A program made the position numbers and the translations under genes. From the NCBI GenBank assembly GCA_036346375.1, contig CM070508.1, forward strand, positions 23,814,852-23,878,851: a stretch of DNA of 64,000 nucleotides, read 5' to 3'. The DNA comes from Guadua angustifolia (taxonomy: Eukaryota; Streptophyta; Magnoliopsida; Poales; Poaceae). How positions within the stretch are numbered: position 1 is the first letter of the stretch; every line of letters begins with the position of its first letter. The notes below the pieces were generated by a model that did no database searches, had not been told where the DNA came from, and was given only the letters and a program-made list of their open reading frames with translations. Shown one piece after another: positions 43,532-55,060 of this stretch.

Positions 43532-44372
43532 TGTCGACGATCGGGATCGCCTGACCGCAAAAGTGAAGTCCAAGGGGCGCCAGGTGTCTTGGAGCCAAAG
43601 TCTTTCCTGGTGATCTCCGCCCGACCTTGACCAAAGGACCAGGGAGTCCGGAGGTCCGTTCCCAACGACTGCAGGCTCGAGGTCGATCCAGGTGTCCTCC
43701 TCGACCTTGAGCCTGGGGGGCTAGCTGACGAGGACTAGGAAATCTCTGACAAGTCAATGCACGGTCAACAGAGGTCCCTAGCTCGGGCGATGCAGCAAGG
43801 GGACCCCGATCAAGACCTAAGCAACGCTGGTGGCCGCATGACCTCAAGCTCGGGCGGTGGGGGATTCCGTCCCCGCTCGACCTCGGCCTTGGCTCGAAGG
43901 AGTGCGCCCACTCGACGGTTACCAAGACTTGGGTAGTAGCGTCAAGGCAGACGTGGGCGGCATTTCCGGAGCAGTTACAGCCCACCTTCAATGCGCACGA
44001 AGCCACTACCCCGGGAATCTCTCCCGACCATTACGGGCAGCATCAAGGAGGATATAAGGCCTCGCAAGGCATGTGTACAGGGGGATGAAGGCACTAGCCA
44101 TAGACCAGTAAACACTAACAGAGCACTCAAGCTCGAGCTGTAATCCACTCTTCTGTACTCACAATTAGTGAATTCCTCTGCCTCCGAAGAAGACTGGACG
44201 TAGAAATGTTACCCTCGTTGGGGCTCGAACCAGTATAATCCGCTGTCCCCTGCTCGCTAACGCCACGCACCGACCTACGTCCACACCATTATTGAGCGAG
44301 GCACTTCTTGGGGCCCTCATTCACACTAACCCCCTCTTCACTTTTGCGGTCAGGCGATCCCGATCGTCGACA
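43532..44372 (+). repeat. Element D 5' LTR with long inverted termini
   Basis: 841 bp, starting TGTCGACGATCGGGATCG and ending CGATCCCGATCGTCGACA. The first 37 bases (43532-43568) are the exact reverse complement of the last 37 (44336-44372). TATAAGG lies at 44053-44059. The 3' LTR shares the end but not the start. Confidence 0.92.
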
Positions 44373-44400
44373 GCTAGCGCCCACTGTGGGGCCCGAGAGC
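44373..44400 (+). promoter_or_regulatory. Element D primer-binding site region
   Basis: GCTAGCGCCCACTGTGGGGC follows the 5' LTR directly, the position and GCGCCCAC(C/T)GTGGGGCCCGAG type found in Tat elements. tRNA not assigned. Confidence 0.65.
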
Positions 44401-44436
44401 TTTGTTCAACCGAAAGAAGTCCCAGATTTTCGAGGT

Positions 44437-45972
44437 ATGGCGTCCTCTGCAGCAGCGCATTCCGCGAGCTCGGGTTCGAATACGGCCCCCGAGTATGGAA
44501 GTTCCACATCCCTGTTCTCCCCCTCTCCGCCACAGCGAAATCGTTTTGTTCTCATGGCCGCTAGCCATGACGTGGACGTTGAGGAGGGGGAGCGCAGCCC
44601 GAAGACCCCTGAAGATGCTCGCCGGATGGCCCAGGTTGCCATCAACCAGGCCATAACCGCCCTCCGGCGAGAGGAGCTTAAGAAGATTGGAACGTCCTCG
44701 GGATGCTCCAGACTCCCTCACTCGGGCGAGCGCCTTCGCGCGATCGCACGAGTTATGATTGATCCCGCACGTTCGACGTCGGGTCTTTTCGGCCGAGCTC
44801 TCACGGACGAGCTCGACAAGGCGGCCACCGAAGCTATGCCGTCATAGTGCCAGGGCCTCCCTGCTGGGTCCCGGTCGTTGAGGAGCGACGGCAGCTCCTC
44901 GCGTAGGCGCCAACACCCTCGCCGGTCTCCCGCGCGCCGGCAACCACGAGACCTGTCCCGTACACCGCCTCACTGTCGCTCCCCGAGTGTGACTCCGGAC
45001 GGGGTACGGCGACGACCGGCGTACAGTGACTCTCGCTCCAGCAGCGGCATGTCAGGCCTTTCCCCTAACATCCCACCAAGGCGCCGACGGGTCCACGAGC
45101 GCCTACAGTACCTCCCGGGTGATGCTCGGGCCCACCGCCACGGCCGTCGACGTCGCAGGGCGGGACGGCAAAGTGATCGGGAATCCAACTCCAGCAGCAA
45201 CGAGAACCTTCCCAGGCACCCCCCTGTCCCGGCATACGGCTGCGCAGCGTATTCCGATGACCTTCGTCGGGTGTGATGGCCGGCTCGCTTCAAGCCCGCG
45301 TTGATCGAACGATTCGACGGGATGAAGAACCCTGACGAATTCCTCTCGATCTACACCACTACCATCCTAGCCGCAGGAGGTGACGAGTACGTAATGGACA
45401 ACTACCTCCCTACCGTCTTGGACGGTGCTGCCCGCACCTGGCTCTTCAACCAGAAACCAGGTACTTTCCGCTCGTGGCGCCAAATCCAGAGCGCTCTCCG
45501 CTCGAACTTTCGGAGCTGCTACGAGCGGCCCGGCAGGGAGAAGAACCTGAACCAAGTGATCCAGGGAAAGAATGAACCCCTCCGCGACTTCGTGCGGTGG
45601 TTCATTCGCACTAGGAACCTGATCCCTAGTGTGTCTGACGAGGCCGTGATCAAGGCCTTCAAGTTCGGCGTCCGCGACCGGCGCCTCACCGAAGACTTAG
45701 AGATTACGACGAAGCTCACCGTCGGTAAGCTCTTTCGCATGGCGGAGCGCTACACGGACACGGACGACGCGGTCCGCTGGAAGCGTGATTATGACCAAGG
45801 TAAGCTTGGCGTCAACTCGGGTGAGGCAGGACCTTCAGGCGCCAAGAGTACCGACCAAGGTTCGGCCGCCAAGAAGCGAAAGAAAGACCACAAACGTGAT
45901 GGAGGCCGACCTCGGGTGACCGTTTCGGTGGATGGTCACCGCGAGGTCATGGAGGTGCGGGATTCGGCCTAG
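44437..45972 (+). pseudogene. gag: Element D gag
   Basis: From ATG 44437 the first frame (to a TAG at 44845) is Ser/Ala/Pro-rich then charged (SPKTPEDARRMAQVAINQAI). An Arg-rich segment in a shifted frame spans 44878-45276. The gag domain is 45301-45972: IERFDGMKNPDEFLSIYTTT, ILAAGGDEYVMDNYLPTVLD, LRSNFRSCYERPGREKNLNQ and EPLRDFVRWFIRTRNLIPSV. It ends Lys/Arg-rich (AAKKRKKDHKRDGGRPR). Three frames are needed, so it is decayed. Confidence 0.87.
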
Positions 45973-46301
45973 GAAGGGCCCCGCCCCCAGTGCAATCGGT
46001 CTCGACCTCAGCAGGCGCCGCGCCGACCTCGGCAGGAGGATCACCGATGCAGGTTACGCAGTGACGGCCGCCAGCGAGGTCCCGAGGCAGCCTCGGTTTG
46101 ACGAGGGCAAGTTTTGTCTGTTTCCACAGGCTCCGCCACGACTGCGGTCTTTGCAGGCTGGCGAGCCAAGTGGAGGCTTTCTATGACGGACGCGGAGATG
46201 CCCGTGCTCGAGGAAGGAGATCGGCCCGATAGGGATAACAGGAGAGGACCACGCCGATCTCGACACAGTTCCAACAAGGCGGCCACGGATCAGCGTCATC
46301 T

Positions 46302-47030
46302 TTGGCGGCTCTTCACAGTGTCGATCCGGCGAGATCAAGGATCTGCGCTCGTGGTCTACGTGCCACCACCAGAAGCCAGCGGACCGACCACGCAAGTAGG
46401 TCGGGCTACGATCACCTTTACTCGGAGGATGCCCCCAAGGTATGTCCAGGACCTCAAGATCGCCTTTGTCGTGACCCGACCATCAACAATACCATGGTCG
46501 GGCGGGTCATGGTCGACGGTGGCAGTTCCCTCAATTTGCTGCTGGCTAGTGCACTCGACCGGATGCAGATCCCTCGGTCGAAGGTCAAGAATATCGCGAT
46601 TCTGTTTTTTGGGATCGTACCCGGAAGTTCGACCACCCCCTTAGGACAGGTGGTCCTGCCCGTCACCTTCGGCGCCTCGGATAACTTTAGCACCGAGCTA
46701 AACACCTTCGAGGTGGTCGAGGGTGAACTCCCCTACAACGCCATCCTCGGGCGTCCTGCCCTGGTTAAGTTCATGGCGGCCAACCACTACGGTCACCGCT
46801 GCATGAAGCTCCCGGGACCAAGCAGCGTCATCATTGTGTGCGGCGACCTCAAAGCGGCGCACGGTTGCGAGACTCAAGCCCTGGCCCTCGCCGGCATGCT
46901 ACCTCAGCAGGGCCCAACAGCGACCACGAAGATCGCCGTCGGGAAGGCGATCATCCGGCCAGTGAGCTCTGAAGGCTGTCTTGGCTCAGGAGGGACCCCT
47001 CCAAGTGCATCCACATCTCGGCCGAGCTGA
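46302..47030 (+). pseudogene. pol: Element D protease
   Basis: The aspartic protease is well preserved: GRVMVDGGSSLNLLLASALD with catalytic Asp codon 46514-46516, PGSSTTPLGQVVLPVTFGAS and YNAILGRPALVKFMAANHYG. The frame continues into the linker and stops at 47030, just before RT opens in a shifted frame at 47105. The preceding 45973-46301 encodes a basic/Cys-His linker over several frames (FDEGKFCLFPQ...). Confidence 0.87.
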
Positions 47031-47104
47031 GTTCCAAATAGGAACTCGAGCTCGTCACCTTCCTCCGCGCCAACAAAGACATATTTGCTTGGGAACCGGC
47101 AGAC

Positions 47105-48319
47105 ATGCCGGGCGTCCCGAGGGAGGTAGTCGAGCCTGATCGCAGTCGCCCGCCCGCCGCCCGCGCTTTGCTGCGGTGCTTCTCTCCTGAGAAGGTCGCA
47201 ATAATCAAGGAGAATCTCGACAAGCTGTTGAAGGTCGGCTTCATTCGTGAGATTGATTACTCCGAGTGGCTGGCCAACCCCGTCATCGTGCAGAAGAAAG
47301 GCGGGAAGTGGAGGATGTGCGTGGATCACACAGGGTTGAACTCGGCATGCCCGAAGGACAACTTCCCTCTCCCGCGCATCGACCAGATCGTCGACTCCAC
47401 AGCGAATGCCAAGCTGCTAAGTTTCCTGGACGCTTATTTTGGGTACCACCAGATCAAGCTGGCAGTCGACGACGAAAGCAAGACGTCGTTCATCACGCTG
47501 TTCGGGACCTATTGCTACACGACCATGTCGTTTGGTCTCCACAACGCCGGCGCGACCTTCCAACGCCTGATGACCAAGACTTTCGAGCCTCAGATCGGCC
47601 GAAACCACGAGGTCTACGTGGACGACATCATCGTCAAGAGCTCCGCCGAAGCCAGCCACGTTCAAGACCTTGGGGAGACCTTCGCCAACCTGGACAAGCA
47701 CAAGATCAAGCTCAATCCGGAGAAGTGCGTGTTCGGCGCCGCCTCTGGAAAGGTGCTCGGTTACGTGATCGGGGGCTCGGGGGTCGGCCCGAACCCGGAG
47801 AAGATCGTGGCAATAGAAAAGATGGCTCCTCAGAGTTCGGTAAAGCAGGTGCAGTGCCTCACCGGACGCATGGCTGCCCTCAGTAGTTCCATCTCGAGGC
47901 TCGGCGAGGGCGGGCTGCCTTTCTTCAAGGCTTTGCGCAAGCACGGGGGCTTCGAGTGGACGCCCGAGGCTCAGCGGTCCTTCGAGGAATTGAAGGTATA
48001 CCTGTCAACCCCGCCCTTACTTACGACCCTGCACCCAGGCGAGAAGTTGCTGCTCTACCTCGCAGCCACCACCCAGGCCGTCAGCGCCATCCTAGTAGCC
48101 GAGCGAGACGCACGGCAGCACCTGATCTACTACGTTAGCGAGGTCCTTCATGGGCCAAAAGAGCGCTACCCTCAGGTTCAAAAGCTCCTGTATGTCCTCC
48201 TCATGGCTTCGCGCAAGCTTCGGCATTACTTCCAGGATCACTCCGTGGTCGTCCAGAGCAACTTCCCGTTCAGGGAGATCTTGAGGAATCCAGAGGCTGG
48301 AGGACACATCGCCAAGTAG
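47105..48319 (+). pseudogene. pol: Element D reverse transcriptase and RNase H
   Basis: A 404-codon open frame, the longest coding stretch in the window. In order: NPVIVQKKGGKWRMCVDHTG, LLSFLDAYFGYHQIKLA, FGLHNAGATFQRLMTKTF, catalytic YVDD at 47614-47625, VLGYVIGGSGVGPNPEKIVA, the thumb/connection GRMAALSSSISRLGEGGLPF, and RNase H (LLYLAATTQAVSAILVAERD, YPQVQKLLYVLLMASRKLRH). A TAG (48317-48319) interrupts just before MELAVFDLQFVARTAIKSQV, where a Trp codon (TGG) is expected. This is the best preserved polymerase here, apart from that nonsense codon. Confidence 0.92.
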
Positions 48320-48322
48320 GCC

Positions 48323-48830
48323 ATGGAGCTGGCCGTTTTTGACCTCCAGTTCGTGGCGCGCACGGCCATTAAGTCGCAGGTGCTGGCCGACTTCGTGGTC
48401 GAACAGACCTCGCAACCGGCTCCTGAGCTCGAGGTCGATGAGGAGAAGCCTTGGGTCATGTACTTCGACGGTTCACGGTCCTTCAAACGCTCGGGGGCTG
48501 GAATCCTCATTCTCACCCCGCAGGGCGACAGGCTGAGGTACGTGGTTCGTTTCGGATTCCCAGCGACAAACAATGCTGCAGAGTATGAGGCTCTCTTGGC
48601 GGGGCTCCGAGCCTGCAAGGCGCTGGGTGTTCGCTGGTTGGTCGTCAAGGGCAATTCGTAGCTCGTCATCAACCAGTTCAACAAGGGCTACCAGTGCTCA
48701 GAATCAATGGCCAAGTACCTCGCCGAGGCGCGCAAGATAGAAAGTGGTTCCAGAACCTAGAAATCACGCATGTGGCGCGGAAGGACAACTCCGACGCAGA
48801 CTACCTCTCCAAGCTCGGGTCGTCTGACGA
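48323..48830 (+). pseudogene. pol: Element D archaeal-type RNase H
   Basis: It follows the RT/RNase H frame across one stop codon: VMYFDGSRSFKRSGAGILIL, NNAAEYEALLAGLRACKALG and WLVVKGNS, then a TAG at 48659-48661 where Gln is expected. A shifted frame continues to HVARKDNSDADYLSKLGSSD at 48770-48826. Two nonsense or frameshift defects interrupt it. The domain marks D as Tat lineage. Confidence 0.88.
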
Positions 48831-49533
48831 CGAAGTCCCTCCAGATGTGATCCTGGAGACCCTGGCGTCGCCCTCAATCACCGACCAAGGGGCCTCGGTC
48901 GCCTTCATCGACGGTATTCCCTTATGGGTGGAGCCGATCCATCATTTCCTGGCGACAGGTGAGCTCCCGGCCAAGCCAGCGGAAAGGGGCAGGATCAAGC
49001 GCCGGGCGAGCTCGTATAAACTCGTGAGCGGCAAGCTTTATCATCGGAATCTTTCCGGCATCCTGACGAAGTGTGTCACCACAGAGGAGGGTAAGTACAT
49101 ATTGCATGACATTCATTCAGGTCTGTGTGGTGCGCACTCTTCTTTCAGGACCATGGTCGGTAAGGCTTTCCGCATGGGGTTCTACTGGCTAACGGCACTC
49201 CAGGACGTGCGCAACATTGTCCACACCTGTCGAGCCTGCCAGTTTCATGCTCGGAAGTCGCATCAACCTGCCTTCGCGTTCCAGACCATCCCACTCGCTT
49301 GGCCTTTCTCGACCTGGGGCCTGGACATCCTCGGCCCCTTCCCACAGGCGACTGGGGGGAAGAAGTTTTTGTTCGTCGCCATCGATACCTTCACCAAATG
49401 GATCGAAGCCGAACCCGTCTCGACCATCATGGCTCGTGCGGGGGTCAAGTTCTTTCGCCTGTTCGTGGTCACCAGATATGGGGTTCCATGCAGAATCATT
49501 ACTGACAATGGAACTCAATTTACCAGTGAGTTG
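48831..49533 (+). pseudogene. pol: Element D integrase, truncated at element E
   Basis: The zinc module is present (HDIHSGLCGAHSSFRTMVGK, CRACQFHARKS), followed by WGLDILGPFPQATGGKKFLF (first catalytic Asp at 49324-49326) and ITDNGTQFTS (second Asp at 49504-49506). Reading then runs into A+T-rich LTR sequence of element E, giving the spurious end ELFYFEFIWIYLELFGFILN. The third catalytic residue (Glu) and the C-terminal domain are missing and do not reappear after E at 60173, so about 150-200 residues are deleted. Confidence 0.9.
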
Positions 49534-51433
49534 TTTTATTTTGAATTTATTTGGATTTATTTGGAATTATTTGGATTTATTTTGAATTAAACCATTTATC
49601 AAATTAATTAAATAATGGAAAAGTTAAAATAAAGTTTTGCTGAAAATATTTTATTTGAGTCACAAATGTCTTAAAATATTTTTGAGAATTTTTCCAGAAT
49701 TTTTCTGATATTTTTAATGCCCCAAATAAATTATTTTATTTTAGGAATTAATTTTATTCTAAAAGGATTAAAATCGATGAAGCGATCTTCGGGCCGAGTA
49801 ATCAGGCGCCCGTTCTGGAAAAACCCTAGCGCGGTGGCCGTCCGATCTTCATCCGACGGTCAACGTCGCGCCACGTCGCCTACTCGTATCCCCGCCGGAT
49901 TCCGCCGCCGCCGCCCGTGTGGGCCTCGGTTTCCGCGCTTTTCACGGACGTCGAGGGGACTATTTATTGCGCCGCCACCCGTGTTGTGATCCTCACCTCA
50001 CGCCGCACCCATCCGTACACTTCACGTCGCCCGAGACGCCGCCGCCTCGCCGCACGAGCTCGCCGAAGTCTTCAAGCCGTCCGCCGCACTTCCTCGAGCC
50101 GTTCCGCCGTCGCCGATCACCCTCCGCCGTCGCCGTTGGTCCCTTGGAGTCCCTCACGTCAAGCCCTGCCACGTGGAAATTTCATGATTTTGGATTACCA
50201 AAGTTAATATTGATTTAATGAGATATGGAACGTATTTTGTGAATGAGACATGTGTTATTGAGTTGATGATGGCACGTGGTGCAATGGTAAAGAACCGGGG
50301 TGGGAAAATGATTTAGACTGAGGCATGTGGCAAGATTGTTTCTGGTGGGCCAAGAGTGGCAATCGGGCGGTCGATTTGGTTTTTGTTGGTTTTGTTATGG
50401 AGAATCATACTTGGTTAGTCTTGCCTCGGTCAACTAAGGACTTAACCTTGCGAGCATTTGAACTGAGTCTTTCATACAACCACAAGCTCCGTAATGGGGC
50501 GGCCTGGCCGAGTAAACCGGGAAATCTATTCTTAATCTTGTCGTGGTGGTGTGGGGCCGGAGGAGCGGTGAGAACTCACATGGCGCAAGAGGGGGCCCCA
50601 GGTGTGGTAACCATCCCTCCAAAGTGTTGAAACCTTAGCGAGCAAGATCTTGGGTTTAGACGGAACTTTGGAAAGGCTTTATTACGGTTATTTGCCTTGG
50701 TGGTATTTGGTGTATCTTGTGGGTAAAGTGTATAACCTCTGCAGAGTGTACAACCTATTGAATAGCCGTGCTCACGGTATTGAGCATCGCTCGGTGATTC
50801 TGATCAAAGGTTAGATTTTCATGAAAATGACTTGTTTATGGAAAATGCTTGGGTTGGTGATGATGAATTTGACTTAGGATGGAAAAATGAATTACAATTG
50901 AAATGTTTGTGAAAGCTACTATTCCTACTCTTGTTTTTTGCTTTGCAATCTATTTTTGTTTATTTGAAATGTCAGATCGCACATGAACCATAGCCTATCC
51001 TTTGTTCTAAGCCATGCATATAGTATATTAGCATTGCATTACATGCATGACTTCTTTGAGTGCTCAAAGTACTCACCCCACAACAACACAACTTCAGTTG
51101 AAGAAGAAGCAACCCCTTTCGGGAGGAGGAGTACCGGGAGGAGCCGAGCGAACTAGGAGCAAGCCAGTCGATTACTGTGGCAAATTGGTTGGCGCCACGA
51201 GTTTATTTTAATTCATTGCATTTGAATATTTTAATAAGTCTTCGCCTCATGAGGTATATCTTTGTAATTTGACCATAAGGTCAATCAACTAGTTTGAGTA
51301 TTTAAATAAAGTACTTCATCATTTATTTGGTTATGGTGTGATATGTACCAATGTTGAGGCTGTGTGCACTAAGCGTGATCTGGACTAGTGCTGAATACCT
51401 GAGAGTCCGGATTTGCATATTCGGGTCCCGACA
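49534..51433 (+). repeat. Element E 5' LTR, truncated and internally deleted
   Basis: Aligned with the 3' LTR, it lacks the TGTAACACCCC start and joins CACGTCAAGCC directly to CTGCCACGTGG at 50161-50175, skipping about 1,020 bp present at 57886-58905 in the 3' LTR. The ends of the skipped block share AGCC. It ends GGGTCCCGACA at 51433. The two LTRs are otherwise very similar. Confidence 0.9.
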
Positions 51434-51437
51434 GAGG

Positions 51438-51450
51438 TGGTATCAGAGCC
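51438..51450 (+). promoter_or_regulatory. Element E primer-binding site (initiator Met-tRNA)
   Basis: TGGTATCAGAGCC, four bases after the 5' LTR, is the standard initiator methionine tRNA complement of plant LTR retrotransposons. Confidence 0.95.
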
Positions 51451-51639
51451 ATACTGACTGTAGGACTGGCCCTTAGTTAGAATGGTCGTCGTGAGGATAA
51501 AACTATTTTCTAAAAAGTTAAAAAGTGCCAAGATGATAATGCAATCTCGACTTATCCCTTCTCTCTTTTCATACCCCTTGCTGAATTTATCACGTCTTCG
51601 CTTTGTTTTAAAATATCTGAGTTTCACGTGAGTGTCCTT

Positions 51640-52430
51640 TGGCAGATGAGGATGATCCACTCTTTTGGTGGCGCCTTTGGAGGGACGCCATGAGCTTTGG
51701 CGTATGATGCAGCTGCTTGGAGGTTACGACCGGCCAATCTACCGGGGGACTACTGTAGTGTAGGCAGGACTGGATATTGCCTGGGATGTCACCATCACAG
51801 TTTATGCTCGGGATAGGGCGAGGGCGAGTCGTCCCATCCGCATCACTGCCAGGAGGTCGTCATTTGATGCTGGGATCCAGGAGACATCGCGTCTGGCGAT
51901 GAGGCAGATTGCTCGTACCTACCCCAGGGAGTTGGATGGCAAAGTGTTCCGTCACCAACCACGCAGAGACACTCGCTACAACCGAGAGCCCATAGAGGAG
52001 GAGGATGCCACGATCACCCACCTGGCCAGATATGTCATCGCTCAAGAGGATGCTATCGACGAGACGGTTCAGAGCTGCAGAGGTCTCGTGGCGCATTCAC
52101 GCAGTGAGGCTCATCTGTTGTGACTTGTGAGTACTTGGCCCACTCCATCCAGAGGATTGGGAGCTGGAGACCTTTATGCGGACGAGAGCCGGAGCGATCT
52201 TTGGAGCTACACGACCTAGACCCGGAGGAGCCACAGCAGGAGTCGCAGCCAGAGCCAGAGCCGGTGGAGGTCAAGCCGGAGCCAGTGGAGGTTGAGCCTG
52301 CGCAGGAGGAGCAGGAGGCGCATCTAGCTGCTGATCGTTGGGATAGGTTTGTACCAGCACCAGCACACCCGCCGGTGTATCCACCAGGAAGTTCCGGTGG
52401 GGGTTGGCTTGAGGAATGAGCGTTAGGATT
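51640..52430 (+). pseudogene. Extra sense ORF between PBS and gag of element E, function unknown
   Basis: One frame reads from about 51680 (ELWRMMQLLGGYDRPIYRGT) through a single TAG, then LDIAWDVTITVYARDRARA, MRQIARTYPRELDGKVFRHQ and EEEDATITHLARYVIAQEDA, to a stop at 52123. A shifted frame, 52120-52419, adds an acidic Pro/Glu-rich tail (EPEPVEVKPEPVEVEPAQEE). The codon-like continuity over about 140 residues with one nonsense codon suggests a former gene upstream of gag. I recall similar unnamed proteins in grass retroelements but no function. It is not gag, which starts separately at 52711. Confidence 0.55.
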
Positions 52431-52710
52431 AGCAGTTGAGACTCCTGCGTTGAGTCGCGTCTTGAATAAGCGTCACCCTTAGAGGCGTTTGACTCCAGAG
52501 TATTAGCTTGATTTGCTTCTTTCATGCTTGTGAGTGATGAGTATGTGTTGCATGGCCCATAGGCATTGTGAGCAACCATACCTCGGTATTAATAAAGTAA
52601 TAAAGTAATAAAGTTGGATTTTGCTATTTTACCTTTGACTCCGCATAAGTATTCTACTACTTGTCTATTCTTATTTCCCTCTCATCTCTAAACCATGGAG
52701 CAATCGACAG

Positions 52711-53846
52711 ATGGTGAACACTCGTGGAAACCAAGGAGGAAATGGGAGTGGTTCATGCTCAGCTGGAAACACCGATGACGGAGGACAAGGACCTCAACCA
52801 GCACCGCCAGTTGATTTGCAGAACTTTGGAGCCTTTCTTGCTGCACAGACTCAGTTAATGCATGCCATGATGCAGCAGATGCATCAGGTCACCGCCCAAG
52901 CCGCCGCCGCCCAAGCTAACCAGGTCAACCCAGTGCAGAGGCCACACTCGAGGCTGTCAGAATTCATGAGGACTCGGCCGCCTACATTTTCTGGAAATGC
53001 CAATCCATTGGAGGCAAGATGATGGCTGAGGACGATAGAGAGAAAGTTGCACATTACCCAAGTGTGAAGGAAATGAGAGGTACTCTATGCCTCTCATCAG
53101 CTTGAAGGAACTGCAGCTGAATGGTGGGAAAACTACTTGGCGCTCATGAGCACCCACAGGACATCAGCTGGGAGGAGTTCACGATTGCTTTCCGGCAGTA
53201 CCATGTGCCCGAAGGCATAATGGAGTTGAAAAAGGAGGAGTTTAGGGCACTGAAGCAAGGCAGTCAGCCAGTGTCCGAATATCTGAATAAGTTCACTTGC
53301 TTGGCACGCCTTCACTTTTGAGGGCGTAACAACGGACAAGGCGAGCGATCTCGTTTCATGAAAGGACTGAATTCAGGTTGCAGTGGGACTCATAACCCAC
53401 ACCTTTCCGGACTTTCAGAGCTAGTGAACAAGGCGCCGATATTGGAGGACAAGCGCAAGGAGCCGGAGGACAACCGAAGCGAGGATGGCACTGAGCGAGA
53501 GCACGCCCGGAGCACGGCGATTGAGGTTGCACCAAACCAATTCTTCAGATTTCAGCCAAGGAATGTGGTGACGACACCACCACCAGCACCAAGACCTGCC
53601 TGACAAAATTTCCAGACACCAACACTAGTTGGGAACGCAGTCGTAGGAAGCCAGCAGACGGCTGTGAGGCGTTGTTTCATATGCAACGAGCCGGGGCACT
53701 TCGCCAATCATTGTCCTAAGAAGGGAGGAGGAGTGACACCAGTTCGCTTCAACCTTGGAACTACTCCAACGAAGACACCTGCGCCAGGAGCAAGCCGGGA
53801 GCTACGCATCTGGAGCTGCCACACGATCGTGGTAAGAGGCGAGTGA
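52711..53846 (+). pseudogene. gag: Element E gag with CCHC zinc knuckle
   Basis: It begins MVNTRGNQGGNGSGSCSAGN, then Gln/Ala-rich LMHAMMQQMHQVTAQAAAAQ and RTRPPTFSGNANPLEA. After frameshifts (near 53020 and 53110) come WEEFTIAFRQYHVPEGIMEL and LNKFTCLARLHF, then a linker, and finally RCFICNEPGHFANHCPKK at 53667-53720, a CX2CX4HX4C nucleocapsid knuckle. This is the classic Del/Tekay gag layout in at least four frames. Confidence 0.9.
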
Positions 53847-55060
53847 ATCATGTCATCATGGATGCGGTCTGAGAATACATCGGACGTCGTCTTGGGTAAG
53901 TTACTTGTCAACTCAAGACTGCAACGGTTTTATTTGATTCGGAGCTTCACATTCGTTTATATCTCGGATTTTTGCTGTGAACAATGGGTTAAAATGGTGA
54001 ACCTTAGGCATGTATTGCTAGTACAATCCCGGGATCGTAACTCGGCGATGTAGGATGTTACGGGGTAAAGTTGCTTATAGATGGGCCGAGTTCTTAGCAA
54101 ACTTAGTGGTGTTAGATACCTGGACCCTAGATGTTATTTTGGGAATGGTGGTTGTCTAAACACAAGGTTGTATTAGGCTATGAGACGAAGAGTCATATCG
54201 ATCGAGAGTCCTTGTGGGAGGAAAATAGAGTTTGAGCCCTTCGCTGTTCGGGATGGACATTGATGGTCAGCAAGTGTGAAGGCCGTCGGCATAGAAAATA
54301 TACCGGTTGTCGAGAATACTCGGATGTATTTCCAGAGGATTTACAGGATGCCACCAGACGAGGGACATAGAGTTTATGTCGAGTTAGTACCGAGAACGAC
54401 CCGATAGCTAAGAGACCTTATCGGATGTCAGCGATGAGTGGTGGAAATGAAGAAGCGATTGAGGAGTTAATGGATAAGGGATTTATCGGACCAAGTTCGT
54501 CACCATGGGGAGCACCGGTTCTGTTTGTCAAAAAGAAGGATGGGAGTTATCGGATGTGTGTGGATTCTGAGCTTTGAATGAAGTCACTATAAAGAATAAG
54601 TACCCATTACCGGGATCGATAACCTATTTGATCGGTTGAGAGGAGCCGAGTTTTCTCCAAGATTGACCTCGATCGAGGATATCACCAACTGAAGATTAGA
54701 TCGGAGGATGTCGAAGACCGCATTTTCGTCAAGATATGGGCACTCTGAGTTTCTGATTATGTCTTTTGGTTTGACAAATGCACCTGCATATTTCATGAAC
54801 ATGATGAACAAGGTTTTCATGGAATACCTGGACAAGTTTGTTGTTGTGTTCATAGATGACATTTTAGTCTACTCCAAGATGAGAGAAGAGCATGCCGAAC
54901 ATCTGAAGCTAGTTTTGGGGAAGTTAAGAGAGCAGCAACTTTTCGCTAAGTTTAGCAAGTGCGATTTCTGGAAGAACAAGGTGGAATTCCTTGGACACGT
55001 AGTCACCGCCGAAGGAGTCGCAGTTGATCCAAGTAAGGTAGAAGCAGTGTTGCATTGAGA
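53847..55060 (+). pseudogene. pol: Element E protease remnant and reverse transcriptase
   Basis: The protease stretch (53850-54350) is badly decayed and no clear active site is left in frame. RT can be followed in pieces: a VKKKDGSYRMCVD-like segment at 54525-54570, a KIDLRSGYHQL-like region with indels at 54655-54700, then 54708-55058 with SFGLTNAPAYFMNMMNKVFM, catalytic FIDD at 54849-54860 and NKVEFLGHVVTAEGVAVDPS. Multiple stops and shifts make it inactive. Confidence 0.88.

Noticed and set aside
44321..44721. Several overlapping minus-strand frames near the start of element D gag
   Set aside because: Shadow frames of GC-rich gag on the other strand.
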